A DNA stretch of 23,541 nt from Collinsella sp. (GTDB lineage Bacteria > Actinomycetota > Coriobacteriia > Coriobacteriales > Coriobacteriaceae): NCBI GenBank assembly GCA_018373675.1, contig JAHAGQ010000028.1, positions 1 through 23,541 of the forward strand, given 5' to 3'. Below are positions 1 to 8,519 of the stretch, piece after piece; the first letter of the stretch is position 1; every line of letters begins with the position of its first letter. The notes below the pieces were generated by a model that ran no database searches, was not told the origin of the DNA, and was given only the letters and a program-made list of their open reading frames with translations. A program made the translations under genes and the position numbers.

Positions 1-186
1 CGAACGAGGGTATGGGGACTCGTTCGGCCAGACGCGCCGCCGCGACAGCCGGTCCGCTTTCCTCCGACCCCTTCGGGTCACATGATCTGTTGGGGACGGA
101 GGAAAACGGATCATTCGTAGGCCCGTGGCCGCCTTGGAAACCGAATGATGGTACGAGCATCCATTCGGCTTCCAGGGCGGCCACGG
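1..186. repeat. Cluster of palindromic (REP/BIME-like) elements
   Basis: Several inverted repeats lie back to back. Arms 1-8 and 19-26 are a perfect 8-bp palindrome (cgaacgag/ctcgttcg). Arms 54-71 and 92-109 match at 16 of 18 positions, and enclose a small hairpin at 66-79. An alternative stem pairs 82-91 with 105-114, with one wobble. Arms 123-147 and 162-186 match at 23 of 25 positions around a 14-nt loop. Positions 92-97 carry the word GGGGAC, which recurs in the repeats at 8323 and 10801. No long T-run follows any stem, so these look like interspersed palindromic repeats rather than simple terminators. They begin where the MFS pseudogene loses coding sense. That they belong to a REP family is inference. 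Confidence 0.6.
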
Positions 187-203
187 ACAGAACGGGGCGA
201 ACA

Positions 204-529
204 GAAAAGCACGTAGACCTGCCATAGCTCACCGACAAAGCTCATGCCGGCAAGAACGGCAGAGGTGGCGATTACAGTGAGGGGAACCCAAAAACGCGGC
301 CGCTTACTTTATCGGCAACATGGCCAATGACAAGTGAGCCGATTACGCTCACCACGGTGGAGATGGCATTGGAGATGTTGTACTGCGTAAGCGTAATCCC
401 GAAGTCGCTGACGATGAGCGGCTGAAACAGGCTCATGCAGTTAACGAAAATCGTGTAACACGTGGCCATGATCACAAAGCCGGAGGCCACCACGAGCCAG
501 CCGGGGAAGAACTTACGTTGCTGGGACAT
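204..529 (-). pseudogene. MFS transporter, frameshifted and truncated remnant
   Basis: Only the N-terminal part of a major facilitator transporter remains. From the ATG at 529 (purine-rich AAGGAA upstream) the frame encodes a first membrane helix (FFPGWLVVASGFVIMATCYT), a second helix and the family motif A-like loop GHVADKVSGR. It then stops at TAA 272-274. Shifting frame by one base near the G-run (complement of 287-289) restores MFS-like hydrophobic sequence, beginning PLTVIATSAVLAGMSF and running on to about position 204. The original was probably GGGG, now GGG. Beyond 204 the reading frame enters the palindrome cluster and homology-like character ends. About 330 of the usual 1,200 or so bases survive. 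It follows the M20 gene by 40 bp, so the two were probably an amidohydrolase-transporter operon. A sequencing error could explain the frameshift but not the truncation. Confidence 0.8.
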
Positions 530-569
530 ACTGTTCCTTTTTTAAACAAACGAGTAGCAAGATTGGGTG

Positions 570-1865
570 CTACCGGTGGTCGGCGATGTAGCCCAAAGCG
601 ACGGCGGCATAAGCCGCGGCGCCAAGGGGAAGCTCGGCATCGCTAAAACGTGCCTTGGGATGATGCTGAGCAAAATGCTCGTCCGTATCAGTCACGGCAG
701 CGCCCACGGTAAAGTACGCACTCGGAATCTCGCTCGAAATCAACGCGAAGTCCTCGCTCGCCATGGCGTGGAACAGCGGCAGGAAGGCGGCCTTGGGCAG
801 CACCGCGCCCACGTAGCCAAGCGACGCCTGGGTCATGTCGTCATCGAGTACGAGCGGGGGAACATCCGAGAGCGTCTCAATAGTCGCCGGCGTGCGATAC
901 GTTGCGGCCACGCCGTTGACGACCTCGGCGATGCGGGTCTTGAGGTGCTCCATGAGCTCGACGTCGAAGCCACGCAGCGTTCCCTCAAGCACACAAGTGT
1001 CGGGGATGACATTTGCGGCCTGACCGCCGGCGAACTTGCCAACGGTAAGCGCGACCTCCTTGGCCGCCGGCACCTCGCGGGAGATGAGCTCCTGAAGTGC
1101 CAGATGCACATGGACGCCGGCCGTGATGGGGTCGATGCAGATTTCGGGGCTCGAGCCATGGCCGCCCTTGCCCTGCAGCGTGATGCGGAAACCGTACACG
1201 CCCGAGAGCGCCGGGCTGCCATAGAGCACCAGGCCAAGCGGCGACTGGCTATTGACATGCATGGCAAAGGCGGCCTGGGGACGCGGGTTCTGCAGCAGAC
1301 CATCGGCGATGGCGGCGCGGGCACCCTCAAAGGTTTCCTCGCCCGGCTGGAACAGCAACTTAACCGTGGCATTGGCGTCGACAAGCTCTGCCTCGCGCGC
1401 CTTGAGCATACGGGCTGCACCAAGCAGCGCCGTCGCGTGCATATCGTGTCCGCATGCGTGCATGCAGCCGTTCGTAGAGGCGAAAGGCTCGCCTGACTCT
1501 TCGGCAACGGGCAGGGCATCCATGTCGCCACGCAGCATAACGACCGTACCGGCCTGTTCGTCCGTGCAGACGCCATTGCCCTGGGCCGCGGCGGCACCGG
1601 CGCCGACAAGGCCCACAACACAGGAACCATCGACGAGCGTGGCAAATGGGATATCCATCTCGGTCAGGCGCGCTTGAATATACGCAGAGGTCTGCGGGAG
1701 GCTATTGCCCAGCTCGGGCATCTGGTGTAAATCGTGTCGCCACGCAGCGAGCTCGTCTGCAAAAGCCTGAGCTTCTGCAACAAGACCGTCACCGATAGCG
1801 GCCTGCGCCGCCGCGGTGGCCTTGGGCGCTGATTGCGGTTGAAGATCGGACAGTGCTGGTGCCAT
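570..1865 (-). CDS. M20 family metallopeptidase / N-acyl-amino acid amidohydrolase
   Basis: This is a 431-residue cytosolic hydrolase of the M20D group, which removes acyl groups from N-acyl amino acids or opens small peptide-like amides using two metal ions. Visible hallmarks in order are HDLHQMPELG, LRGDMDALP, MHACGHDMHATALLGAARML (the Cys-Gly-His-Asp-x-His metal and catalytic block), LLFQPGEE, a dimerisation-domain segment with GKGGHGSSP, and the late MASEDFA metal-ligand motif. I prefer the ATG at 1865, which has GGGGGG about six bases upstream; an in-frame TTG at 1919 would add 18 residues without a good ribosome site. The length is normal for the family and all key residues look intact. 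Its downstream neighbour is the broken MFS gene, which may once have imported its substrate. Substrate unknown; hippurate hydrolase and aminobenzoyl-glutamate hydrolase are related possibilities. Confidence 0.9.
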   Translation of the reverse strand: MAPALSDLQPQSAPKATAAAQAAIGDGLVAEAQAFADELAAWRHDLHQMPELGNSLPQTSAYIQARLTEMDIPFATLVDGSCVVGLVGAGAAAAQGNGVCTDEQAGTVVMLRGDMDALPVAEESGEPFASTNGCMHACGHDMHATALLGAARMLKAREAELVDANATVKLLFQPGEETFEGARAAIADGLLQNPRPQAAFAMHVNSQSPLGLVLYGSPALSGVYGFRITLQGKGGHGSSPEICIDPITAGVHVHLALQELISREVPAAKEVALTVGKFAGGQAANVIPDTCVLEGTLRGFDVELMEHLKTRIAEVVNGVAATYRTPATIETLSDVPPLVLDDDMTQASLGYVGAVLPKAAFLPLFHAMASEDFALISSEIPSAYFTVGAAVTDTDEHFAQHHPKARFSDAELPLGAAAYAAVALGYIADHR

Positions 1866-1895
1866 AGATGCCCCCCAGTAACGTTTTTGCAGCAA

Positions 1896-1917
1896 GCACT
1901 TTGATAGCGTAAAGTGC
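1896..1917. promoter_or_regulatory. Possible operator upstream of the M20 gene
   Basis: A perfect 7-bp inverted repeat, GCACTTT / AAAGTGC, is separated by 8 bases and sits 31-52 bases upstream of the amidohydrolase start. A TAATAC sequence (complement of 1921-1926) just upstream could be a -10 box, which would put the repeat over the transcription start. The symmetry and position suit a dimeric repressor site, but no regulator gene is adjacent and the -35 is not convincing. Confidence 0.35.
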
Positions 1918-1943
1918 AAGGTATTACTTTAAGGGCGACGCAT

Positions 1944-1969
1944 AAAAAATGCCGCCCCGGGAGGGCGGC
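1944..1969 (-). terminator. Rho-independent terminator of the DMT permease gene
   Basis: The stem gccgccc/gggcggc (1951-1957 with 1963-1969, 5-nt loop) is followed in the minus direction by a run of six T (complement of 1944-1949). It lies 13 bases past the permease stop codon. Confidence 0.9.
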
Positions 1970-1981
1970 GCAACAAGTTGT

Positions 1982-2965
1982 TTACAATTGCGGGCGCGGC
2001 TTTTTGCGCAAAAAATCGAAGTGAGTCTCGCTCAAGATAATCGACAGGAAGATAAGCACGAAGCCGGCGAGCAGACGCGAGGTGAGCGCCTCCCCCATCA
2101 GCAGCACCGAAAACAACACGCCCGAAGGGGACTCCATCGAAAGGAGCAGCGAGCCCGTCGAAGCCGGGACATGCGCCAGGCCGACGTTTTGGATGAGCAG
2201 GGCCGCGCACGTGCAGCCCACCGAGAGAAACGCCATCGCAGTGATAAAGCTCGGCGTCCACACGGACAGAGGCGCTTGGGTCTCGAATAGCAGCGACGTT
2301 GCCAGGCTCAGCACGCCGTTGCCCACAAACATCCAAAACGTGATGACGTTGATGTCCATTTTGCGACCGTACTTGGCAGTCACCGCCATCTGGATGGCGA
2401 AAAAGACCGCACCCGCCAGCGTAATGACGTCACCGATGTTGAATTCAACGCTATCGAGCGCCACCAAACCAATGCCCGCCAAGCACAGCAGTGCCGCGCC
2501 CAGGTTATAGCGGGTGAGTTTTTCGCCGCTCAGGAAATAGCTCGCGAACGGCACAAGGATGCAATACGTGCCCGTCAAAAAGGCATTCTTGCCCGCCGTA
2601 GTATGTGCCAGACCAACCGTCTGCAACGCATAGGCCGCCCACATGAGCACGCCCATACTCAGGCCAACGATCAGGTTGCGAGCATTGAAATGTGCAATGA
2701 TGCGTTTGTGGAAGACGGCAAACATGACCAACGCTGCGGGCAGAAAGCGTACATAGAGCAGCGCGAACACCGGAATGGTGCCGAGTGCGTCCTTCATAGT
2801 GGTAAAGGAGTAGCCCCAGATGACCGCCACCGAAAGGAGCAGAACCTTCCAGAACAGCGGCGAGCGAGCGCCGGCGCCGCGGGAGGTGCCGCCCGCGCCC
2901 AGGTCCTCGCGAGCAACAGGGCTATCGGGCAAGTTTTCGATTTCGTTGGCAGCGTATTGGGCCAT
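1982..2965 (-). CDS. DMT superfamily (EamA) permease
   Basis: A 327-residue inner-membrane protein of the drug/metabolite transporter type, built from two EamA domains of about five helices each. A hydrophilic Gly/Ala-rich cytosolic stretch of about 38 residues precedes the first helix (WKVLLLSVAVIWGYSFTTMKDALG). Typical family signatures are the early WGYSF motif with the following LLYVRFLPAALVMF helix, and the second-domain end ASTGSLLLSMESPSGVLFSVLLMGEALTSRLLAGFVLIF. The start at 2965 is supported by GAGG about seven bases upstream. The gene is probably monocistronic: it has its own terminator at 1944-1969, and a terminator for the preceding gene pair lies upstream at 3034-3071. The family includes exporters and importers of amino acids and other metabolites; the substrate cannot be told from sequence. 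Confidence 0.9.
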   Translation of the reverse strand: MAQYAANEIENLPDSPVAREDLGAGGTSRGAGARSPLFWKVLLLSVAVIWGYSFTTMKDALGTIPVFALLYVRFLPAALVMFAVFHKRIIAHFNARNLIVGLSMGVLMWAAYALQTVGLAHTTAGKNAFLTGTYCILVPFASYFLSGEKLTRYNLGAALLCLAGIGLVALDSVEFNIGDVITLAGAVFFAIQMAVTAKYGRKMDINVITFWMFVGNGVLSLATSLLFETQAPLSVWTPSFITAMAFLSVGCTCAALLIQNVGLAHVPASTGSLLLSMESPSGVLFSVLLMGEALTSRLLAGFVLIFLSIILSETHFDFLRKKPRPQL

Positions 2966-3033
2966 GGAACATCCTCACACTCAATCTGGGCGTGGTGTCC
3001 GCACGCGTATGGCTGCGTGCCGCCTCATGGTCA

Positions 3034-3071
3034 AATAAAAACGGGGCGCACCGGACCCCCGGTACGCCCCG
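3034..3071 (-). terminator. Rho-independent terminator after the YhgE-type gene pair
   Basis: 13-bp arms (3042-3054 with 3059-3071, one G-U type mismatch) form a GC-rich stem followed on the minus strand by TTTTTATTT. It lies about 95 bases beyond the stop codon of the 729-residue protein and is the only good terminator for that transcript. Confidence 0.9.
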
Positions 3072-3165
3072 CTACTGTATCAACAACCAAGCGGCACACG
3101 CAATTCACTACGCTAAAGCATCGGCAGAGCACACCTCGATGTTCCGGTAACGCCACGCTGTTGCG

Positions 3166-5355
3166 CTAGATTAATTTAGTACTCTCCAGCTTTTCGATGA
3201 TCCAGTCGTTGGCTTTGATGACCGGGCGGCGGAAGACGACGCCCAGGGCCAGCGACGGAATCAGGTAGCTCGCCAAGATACCCAGCTCAATCCAGTACTC
3301 CATATGGTAGGCACCGGCCATGGCGGCGTGCATGGCGTTGATGCCGTGGGTAAACGGCAGGAACGGGTAGATCGCCTGGAACACGGGACCGGTCATCTCG
3401 ATGGGGAACGTGCCGCCCGAACCGCCGACCTGCATGACCAACAGCACGACTGCGAGCGCCTTGCCGATATCGCCAAACGAAACCGTAAGCGTGTAGACGA
3501 TATTGGAGAACACGAGGCTCGCAACCCAGCCCGCCAGCACAAACTGCAGCGGGTTGTCGCACTGAATGCCAAAGAACAGAATGTCGCCCGCGCACACGAG
3601 TGTTGCCTGCAGCAGGGCCAAACCGCCAAAGAACAGGTAACGACCCAGATAGATCTCGTGCAGGCGTACGGGGATGAGCTCGTTGATGAGCTCATCGTCA
3701 ACCGAGACCTTCATCATGGCCGCCAACACGATCGAGCCGACCCAGAGCGACAGAATCGTGTAGAACGGTGCCATGGCCGAACCGTAGTTGCGGATCGGAT
3801 AGACCGGCTTGCGGTCGAGCGCGACGGGGCCGGAAAGCGACACGGCCAGACCCTCGGGATCATTGCCGATCATCGTCTTGATCGTAGCGAGGTCATCCGA
3901 CATCAGGGCACCATCAAGCTCGTCCTTAAACGCGCTGATCTTGTCCGACGCCTCGCCCAGCTGATCGGAAGCCTTGTTGACCAGCTTTGCAGCCTTGGAG
4001 AGACCCTTTGCCAGCGAACCGGATGCATCGGTCAGGCCGGCAACAGCACTATCCAGATCGCCCGAGATACCATTCAGTGAATCCAGAACCCCCGAGACGG
4101 TCTTCTTGAGCTCCTTGGCCTTAACCGAGAACGTGGAATCGTAATCGGATTTGGCACCCGCGATGCCGGCCTTGGCATCGGCGATGGCCTGATCGACCTC
4201 GGCACGCGAGTTGTTGACCTCGGCCATACTCTTCGTGAGCGACGTCGCGATATTCGTCAGCTCATTGGCATTGTTGCGGTACTCCGTCGCGGTTTTGTCA
4301 AGCTCGGCAGCCGCGTCCTCAAGCCCTGCCTTGAGCTTATCGTTACTCACCTGGCCAGCAAGACTACGGAGCTCGTTCGCCGTGGCATCAATCTCGTCGG
4401 CACGTTTATTGAGTGACGCTGCGCCATCGTTGAGCTGAGACACCGTAAGATTGACATGCTGGTTTGCAGTGTCGAATGCCTTTGCGAGCTCGGTAGAAAC
4501 GTTATCGAACGAACCCGCACTTCCATCGATCGCGGCATCGATGGCATCGTTTGCCGCCTTAAGCGCTTCTTTGGAATCATCGATGCCGCTTTTGGCATGT
4601 TCCATGAGCTGCTTTGTCGACTCATCGACGGCACCCGTCTGCTGGAGCATACCGCTCGCCGACGTCAACGAATCGGACGTAGAGCTCAAAATGCCCGCCA
4701 GCGACGAAGCATTAGCCTGAACGTCTTGCAGGTCCCCAATCGAATCGCCGAGCGTCGAGGACAGGTTGGCGATAAAGTTGCTGACCTGGTCGGTGCTCAT
4801 GTAATCGAGCAGGCTGGACACCGTCTTAAGACCGATGCTCGTAATGGTCTCGGTAAAAGATTCGTTAACCTGGTTCTGAACGGCGCTCGAACCCTTCTCG
4901 GTCACGATCTGTGCAATGGCGTTGGCCTTCTGGTTCTCGTAGAACTCGATATCGGCGTGCTTCACGTCGGTCGAGAAAAGCGTCATCATGTCGGAGCTAA
5001 ACGTTTTGGGGATAACGACGGCAGCATAGTACGCGCCTGATTTTACGCCCTCGATAGCTTTATCGCGATCGTTGAGCACGACCCAGTCGAAGTTCTCGTT
5101 GCCGCGTAGGGCACCGGCCACGTTTTCGCCCACGTTAACCTCGACGGGGATCAAATCGCTCTCGTAACCCTCATCGGTGTTGACCACGGCGATCTTAAGA
5201 TTGCCGGTGTTGCCGTACGGATCCCAGCTGCCGGCGATGTTAAACCACGCGTACAGACACGGTACGATAATGAGGCCCATCACGACAACCAAGCCGATCA
5301 CGGAGCGAGACACGTTTTGGACATCGCGCTTAAACAGATGCAGGATGTTCTTCAT
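3166..5355 (-). CDS. YhgE/Pip-domain membrane protein (729 aa)
   Basis: A large membrane protein of the YhgE/Pip family, related to phage-infection protein and the EsaA/YueB proteins of type VII secretion loci, with ABC-2-type helices at the end. One helix near residues 18-40 is followed by the family motif SWDPYGNT (about 43-50). Then comes a roughly 480-residue extracytoplasmic region rich in Ala, Ser, Asp and Lys with heptad-like coiled-coil character, and finally five or six helices (about 525-715) including FYTILSLWVGSIVLAAMMK and GGSGGTFPIEM. The start at 5355 has GGAGG ten bases upstream, inside the end of the preceding gene; the upstream stop and this start abut (TAA-ATG), so translation is probably coupled. 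Function is unknown. A surface-exposed coiled-coil scaffold or a partner in export is the likeliest role. No ATPase or WXG100 genes are nearby. Confidence 0.88.
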   Translation of the reverse strand: MKNILHLFKRDVQNVSRSVIGLVVVMGLIIVPCLYAWFNIAGSWDPYGNTGNLKIAVVNTDEGYESDLIPVEVNVGENVAGALRGNENFDWVVLNDRDKAIEGVKSGAYYAAVVIPKTFSSDMMTLFSTDVKHADIEFYENQKANAIAQIVTEKGSSAVQNQVNESFTETITSIGLKTVSSLLDYMSTDQVSNFIANLSSTLGDSIGDLQDVQANASSLAGILSSTSDSLTSASGMLQQTGAVDESTKQLMEHAKSGIDDSKEALKAANDAIDAAIDGSAGSFDNVSTELAKAFDTANQHVNLTVSQLNDGAASLNKRADEIDATANELRSLAGQVSNDKLKAGLEDAAAELDKTATEYRNNANELTNIATSLTKSMAEVNNSRAEVDQAIADAKAGIAGAKSDYDSTFSVKAKELKKTVSGVLDSLNGISGDLDSAVAGLTDASGSLAKGLSKAAKLVNKASDQLGEASDKISAFKDELDGALMSDDLATIKTMIGNDPEGLAVSLSGPVALDRKPVYPIRNYGSAMAPFYTILSLWVGSIVLAAMMKVSVDDELINELIPVRLHEIYLGRYLFFGGLALLQATLVCAGDILFFGIQCDNPLQFVLAGWVASLVFSNIVYTLTVSFGDIGKALAVVLLVMQVGGSGGTFPIEMTGPVFQAIYPFLPFTHGINAMHAAMAGAYHMEYWIELGILASYLIPSLALGVVFRRPVIKANDWIIEKLESTKLI

Positions 5356-8172
5356 TTATGCCTCACCTCCTTTGGAGTGCTTGCCAAGCGCGGTGGTATC
5401 TCCATCATTTGTGGCTGTGCTGTCGCTGCCCTGAGATTTATGGTGCGAGCCGATATGCGGCAAGCGGCCCGTGGACTGATCGCCGCCCTTGGCACCACGC
5501 TCGCTGGCGTTGAGGCCAAACATGTGGCGGGCGGCAGGAATGGCGGCCGTGTGTTCGCGCATCTCGCGACGCAGGTCCTCATCCGAAAGCGCCGAGATGC
5601 GCATCTGGGTATTGAGGCTCGCGCGGATATATTCGATATTGATAAGCCAGCCGCAGATGGCAATAACCGAGATGATCCAAATAACAAGCAGGATGATCTT
5701 GCCGTTATTGTCGATATCGAGAACCGTCGACAGGACAAAGAGCAGGACCTGAACGCCCACCACGGCGGCAAAACCGCCCTTGATGTAGTACGGGTAGCGA
5801 TGTTCAAAGGCGACCGCATGATCGAGCAGTTCGCGACGGTACGAATCGGAATCGAGCATGACACGCATGGCCGTGCGCAGCGAGTAGCGCTGGCGCGGCA
5901 GGTCGTTGGACTCGCAAATCATCATACCGGTCGTGGAGAGCTGTTTATCAAAGAGCAGGTTAAGGTTGAGCAGCAGCGGACGCAGCTGCAGGCCGATAAA
6001 GAGCGCCACGATCAAGAACACGCCCAGAATGCACAGGTTAAACAGGTAGTTGAACGAATACATGCCGCCGACCGTCTCGCGCAGCAGATTGATGCCGTAG
6101 GTAAAGGGCAGCAGCGGGTGCAGCCACTGGAAGAAGCCGGGCATCATCTCGATGGGGTACATGCCCGACGAACCCGGGATCTGCACGATGACGAGAATGA
6201 CGCCGATAGCCTTGCCGATATGCTTAAACGTGGTGGACAGCGCATAGATGATATTGACGTAGGTGAACGAAATGGCGATGCCGCCCAGCACGAACAGCAG
6301 CGGGCTGACGCACTGCACGCCAATCACCAGATCGCCTACCGTAACGATGATGGCCTGCAACGCGCCCAGGATCACCATGAGCAACCAGCGGCCAAAGTAG
6401 CCCTGACGCGCCGTAAAGCTGCCAACACCTTCACGGTCGACCTCGAGCTTGTAAATGGCGATGAGCACATAGCCGCCCACCCAAAGCGCCAGATTGGTGT
6501 AGAAGGGAGCGATGCCCGAGCCAAAGCTCTTGACCGGATAGATTGACTTGGACGTCAACTCAACCGGAGACGCCATGAAATCTGCCACGTCATTGACATC
6601 GACGCCCATCAGATCGGCCAGCTCGCCCATGGACTCTGAGGTCTGCAGCGCCGCGATGTCATTGGCGGCGGTTGCAAGCTTGTCCTGGACCTTGGCAAGC
6701 GAGGAATCGGTCTGGGACAGCGTGGTCTTGGCCTGGCCGAGCGTAGCGCTAAGCTGCGCCAACGTGCCGCGCGCATTTGCAAGTGTAGGTGTCATACCCG
6801 AGACGATACCGGTCAGGTCGCCCGAAACGGCAGCAAAAGAGTCGAGCGCGCTCGAGGCCTTCGGCAGCGCGTTTTGGCCCAAGTCCGTCTGGGCTTGGCC
6901 AAGGTTGGTCGCACCGGTATGAATTGCGTTATTGATAGCGTCACTGGCACCCGAAACAGCCGCTGCGTCATTCGCCATGGCGCTCGACTGCGCGGACAGA
7001 CCGTCCTTGATGCTCTGAAGCTTTTCATTCTGCTCTCGAAGCAAATCGATGGTCGATACAATGCGCGCGTCAATTTCCTCGAAACCTGTCGACGTGTCAT
7101 TGGCGAGAATCTCCAAGTGCCCGATAACGGCCTTATTGTGGTCGATCGTCGCTTGAAGAGACTCGAGCGAGTTGTCGATACGGGTGGTCGTAGATGTGAC
7201 CGCGCCCGTCAGCTTGCCGATGGCAGCGTTCGCAGAGGCCGACGTCTTGGTGAGCGCAAGGCTGCCTTCCGAGAGCGCCTTGGAGAGCGAGGTGATGGAG
7301 TTGCCCGCCGTGGTGCGAGCTTCGCTCAGCAGGTCGTTGCCCTGGGAGATCGCCTGCGTCAGCGACGGTGCCTGGCCTTGCAAGCCGGCAAGTGCCGCAT
7401 CAGCCGAGGCGATAGCGCCACTCGTCTTATCGATGGCGGCATTCATATCGCCAATCGAATCGCGCACCTCGCCCAAGGTGTCGGACGCCTCGGACACCGA
7501 ACTTGCCAGCGAGTCCTGAGTCTGGGTTGCCTTGTCCTTTAAATCGACACCGGCATCCTTGGCGATACCGGCAACAGTCTTGCCTACCGTAGAGACAAAT
7601 TCCGAGTTGATCTGCTCCTCGATGGTGTTTGCACCGGTATCGGTAACCTTGGGCGCAATGGCGCTCTTCTTCTCATTGACGTAGTACGTGAGCTTGGGCT
7701 GATGGTAGTTGCCGTCGAGCATCGAAACCAGGTTATCCGAGAAGTTCTTGGGAATCACGATAGCGGCATAGTACTCGCCGCTCTCGACGCCCTCCTTGGC
7801 ATCGGCCGTCGAGTCGACGAACGTCCAGCCCAACTGATGATTCTCCTTGAGCTGGTCGACCACTTTGTCGCCAGCGTTGAGCTCACCCACCAAGTCGTTT
7901 TGGGTGCCTCGATCGTTGTTGGCGATAGCAATCTTGATGCCTTGGGTGTTTCCATACGGATCCCAGTTTGCCACGATGTTATACCAGGCATACAGCGAGG
8001 GAATAACGCACACGCCTAGGGTAACCACCAGGGCGACGGGGTTCACAAGCAGTCGCTTAATGTCGCGCTTAAATATCGCAAAGGACACCTTTGCATTGGA
8101 TAGTTTGCTGCCGAGACTCACGCTTGGACCATCCATCCTGTCGTTAAATCGAATCGTACTATCGACAACCAT
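5356..8172 (-). CDS. YhgE/Pip-domain membrane protein with C-terminal extension (938 aa)
   Basis: The upstream member of the tandem pair has the same plan as its 729-residue neighbour. A cytosolic N-tail of about 44 residues leads into a helix (about 45-65), the motif NWDPYGNT (69-76) and a long Ala/Ser/Thr-rich coiled-coil-like extracytoplasmic region with repeated SALD/TLSQ-type segments. A multi-helix ABC-2-like block follows, with IAPFYTNLALWVGGYVLIAIYK and PGSSGMYPIEMMPGFF. Unlike the neighbour, it continues for some 190 residues past that block: a charged stretch, two more helices (about YYIKGGFAAVVGVQVLLFVL and IILLVIWIISVIAICGWLI), a charged segment and a low-complexity Ser/Gly/His/Asp tail. 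The ATG at 8172 lacks a strong ribosome site; the ATG at 8136 has an AGG touching it and is less likely. The pair may form a heterodimer, which is inference. Confidence 0.87.
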   Translation of the reverse strand: MVVDSTIRFNDRMDGPSVSLGSKLSNAKVSFAIFKRDIKRLLVNPVALVVTLGVCVIPSLYAWYNIVANWDPYGNTQGIKIAIANNDRGTQNDLVGELNAGDKVVDQLKENHQLGWTFVDSTADAKEGVESGEYYAAIVIPKNFSDNLVSMLDGNYHQPKLTYYVNEKKSAIAPKVTDTGANTIEEQINSEFVSTVGKTVAGIAKDAGVDLKDKATQTQDSLASSVSEASDTLGEVRDSIGDMNAAIDKTSGAIASADAALAGLQGQAPSLTQAISQGNDLLSEARTTAGNSITSLSKALSEGSLALTKTSASANAAIGKLTGAVTSTTTRIDNSLESLQATIDHNKAVIGHLEILANDTSTGFEEIDARIVSTIDLLREQNEKLQSIKDGLSAQSSAMANDAAAVSGASDAINNAIHTGATNLGQAQTDLGQNALPKASSALDSFAAVSGDLTGIVSGMTPTLANARGTLAQLSATLGQAKTTLSQTDSSLAKVQDKLATAANDIAALQTSESMGELADLMGVDVNDVADFMASPVELTSKSIYPVKSFGSGIAPFYTNLALWVGGYVLIAIYKLEVDREGVGSFTARQGYFGRWLLMVILGALQAIIVTVGDLVIGVQCVSPLLFVLGGIAISFTYVNIIYALSTTFKHIGKAIGVILVIVQIPGSSGMYPIEMMPGFFQWLHPLLPFTYGINLLRETVGGMYSFNYLFNLCILGVFLIVALFIGLQLRPLLLNLNLLFDKQLSTTGMMICESNDLPRQRYSLRTAMRVMLDSDSYRRELLDHAVAFEHRYPYYIKGGFAAVVGVQVLLFVLSTVLDIDNNGKIILLVIWIISVIAICGWLINIEYIRASLNTQMRISALSDEDLRREMREHTAAIPAARHMFGLNASERGAKGGDQSTGRLPHIGSHHKSQGSDSTATNDGDTTALGKHSKGGEA

Positions 8173-8280
8173 TGTAGTAGGCGCTTTAACGTCTCAAAGC
8201 ACAATGGTGTTGAGTTTTGCGGGTAGCAATATACTACGAAGATGAGTTAACGTACAGATGTACAGTATCCTAAATTTCAG
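8173..8280 (-). promoter_or_regulatory. Putative promoter/operator region of the YhgE-type operon
   Basis: Minus-strand TATATT (complement of 8228-8233) could be a -10 box. The 5-bp inverted repeat GTACA-GA-TGTAC at 8252-8263 would overlap the -35 position and could be an operator. The -35 itself (TGTACG) is poor, and the predicted gene start has no clear Shine-Dalgarno, so both the promoter and the exact start are tentative. Confidence 0.35.
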
Positions 8281-8322
8281 CAGGTCACAAAACCACAACC
8301 TGCACAAATTAGCAATCCGAGC

Positions 8323-8376
8323 AGTCATTGGGGACGTCCTTAAACGACCAGTCAAACAAGAACGCCCCCAATGACT
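8323..8376. repeat. GGGGAC-type inverted repeat (REP-like)
   Basis: 19-bp arms (8323-8341 and 8358-8376) begin AGTCATTGGGG and match at 17 of 19 positions around a 16-nt loop. The arm contains GGGGACGTCCTT, close to GGGGACACTCCTT and GGGACGTTCCTT in the repeat near 10801. A smaller inverted repeat, GCAGGT/ACCTGC, lies just before it at 8280-8303. The rest of 8173-8410 shows no plausible gene. Confidence 0.7.
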
Positions 8377-8419
8377 AGTTTGGACCACGGTAACGTCGAT
8401 GTTTTAGCAATGCCAGCGA

Positions 8420-8519
8420 GCGGGCGCCAGAGCGAACAAATTGGCATGAAAAGAGGACGGCATAGACCTTCTGGTCATGCCGTCCTCTTTGAATGACAAG
8501 TTGTCGCTCTGGCGCCCGC
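8420..8519 (-). terminator. Long nested inverted repeat, probable htpG terminator
   Basis: The outer arms are a perfect 16 bp (8420-8435 with 8504-8519), extended inward by CAA/TTG and TTG/CAA pairs. The inner stem pairs aaagaggacggcat (8450-8463) with 8477-8490 perfectly and continues with GACC/GGTC around a TTCT loop, with one bulged base. The short T-run at the minus-side end of the inner stem suits termination of htpG transcripts. The outer 16-bp arms are far more than a terminator needs. Confidence 0.7.

Noticed and set aside
12..227. 71-residue plus-strand open frame
   Set aside because: It reads through palindromic repeats, without a ribosome site or protein-like composition.
567..1496. 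309-residue plus-strand open frame
   Set aside because: Mirrors the M20 gene, whose metal-binding motifs are clear on the other strand.
5317..6546. 409-residue plus-strand open frame
   Set aside because: Antisense to the YhgE-type genes, no ribosome site, and composition typical of a shadow frame.
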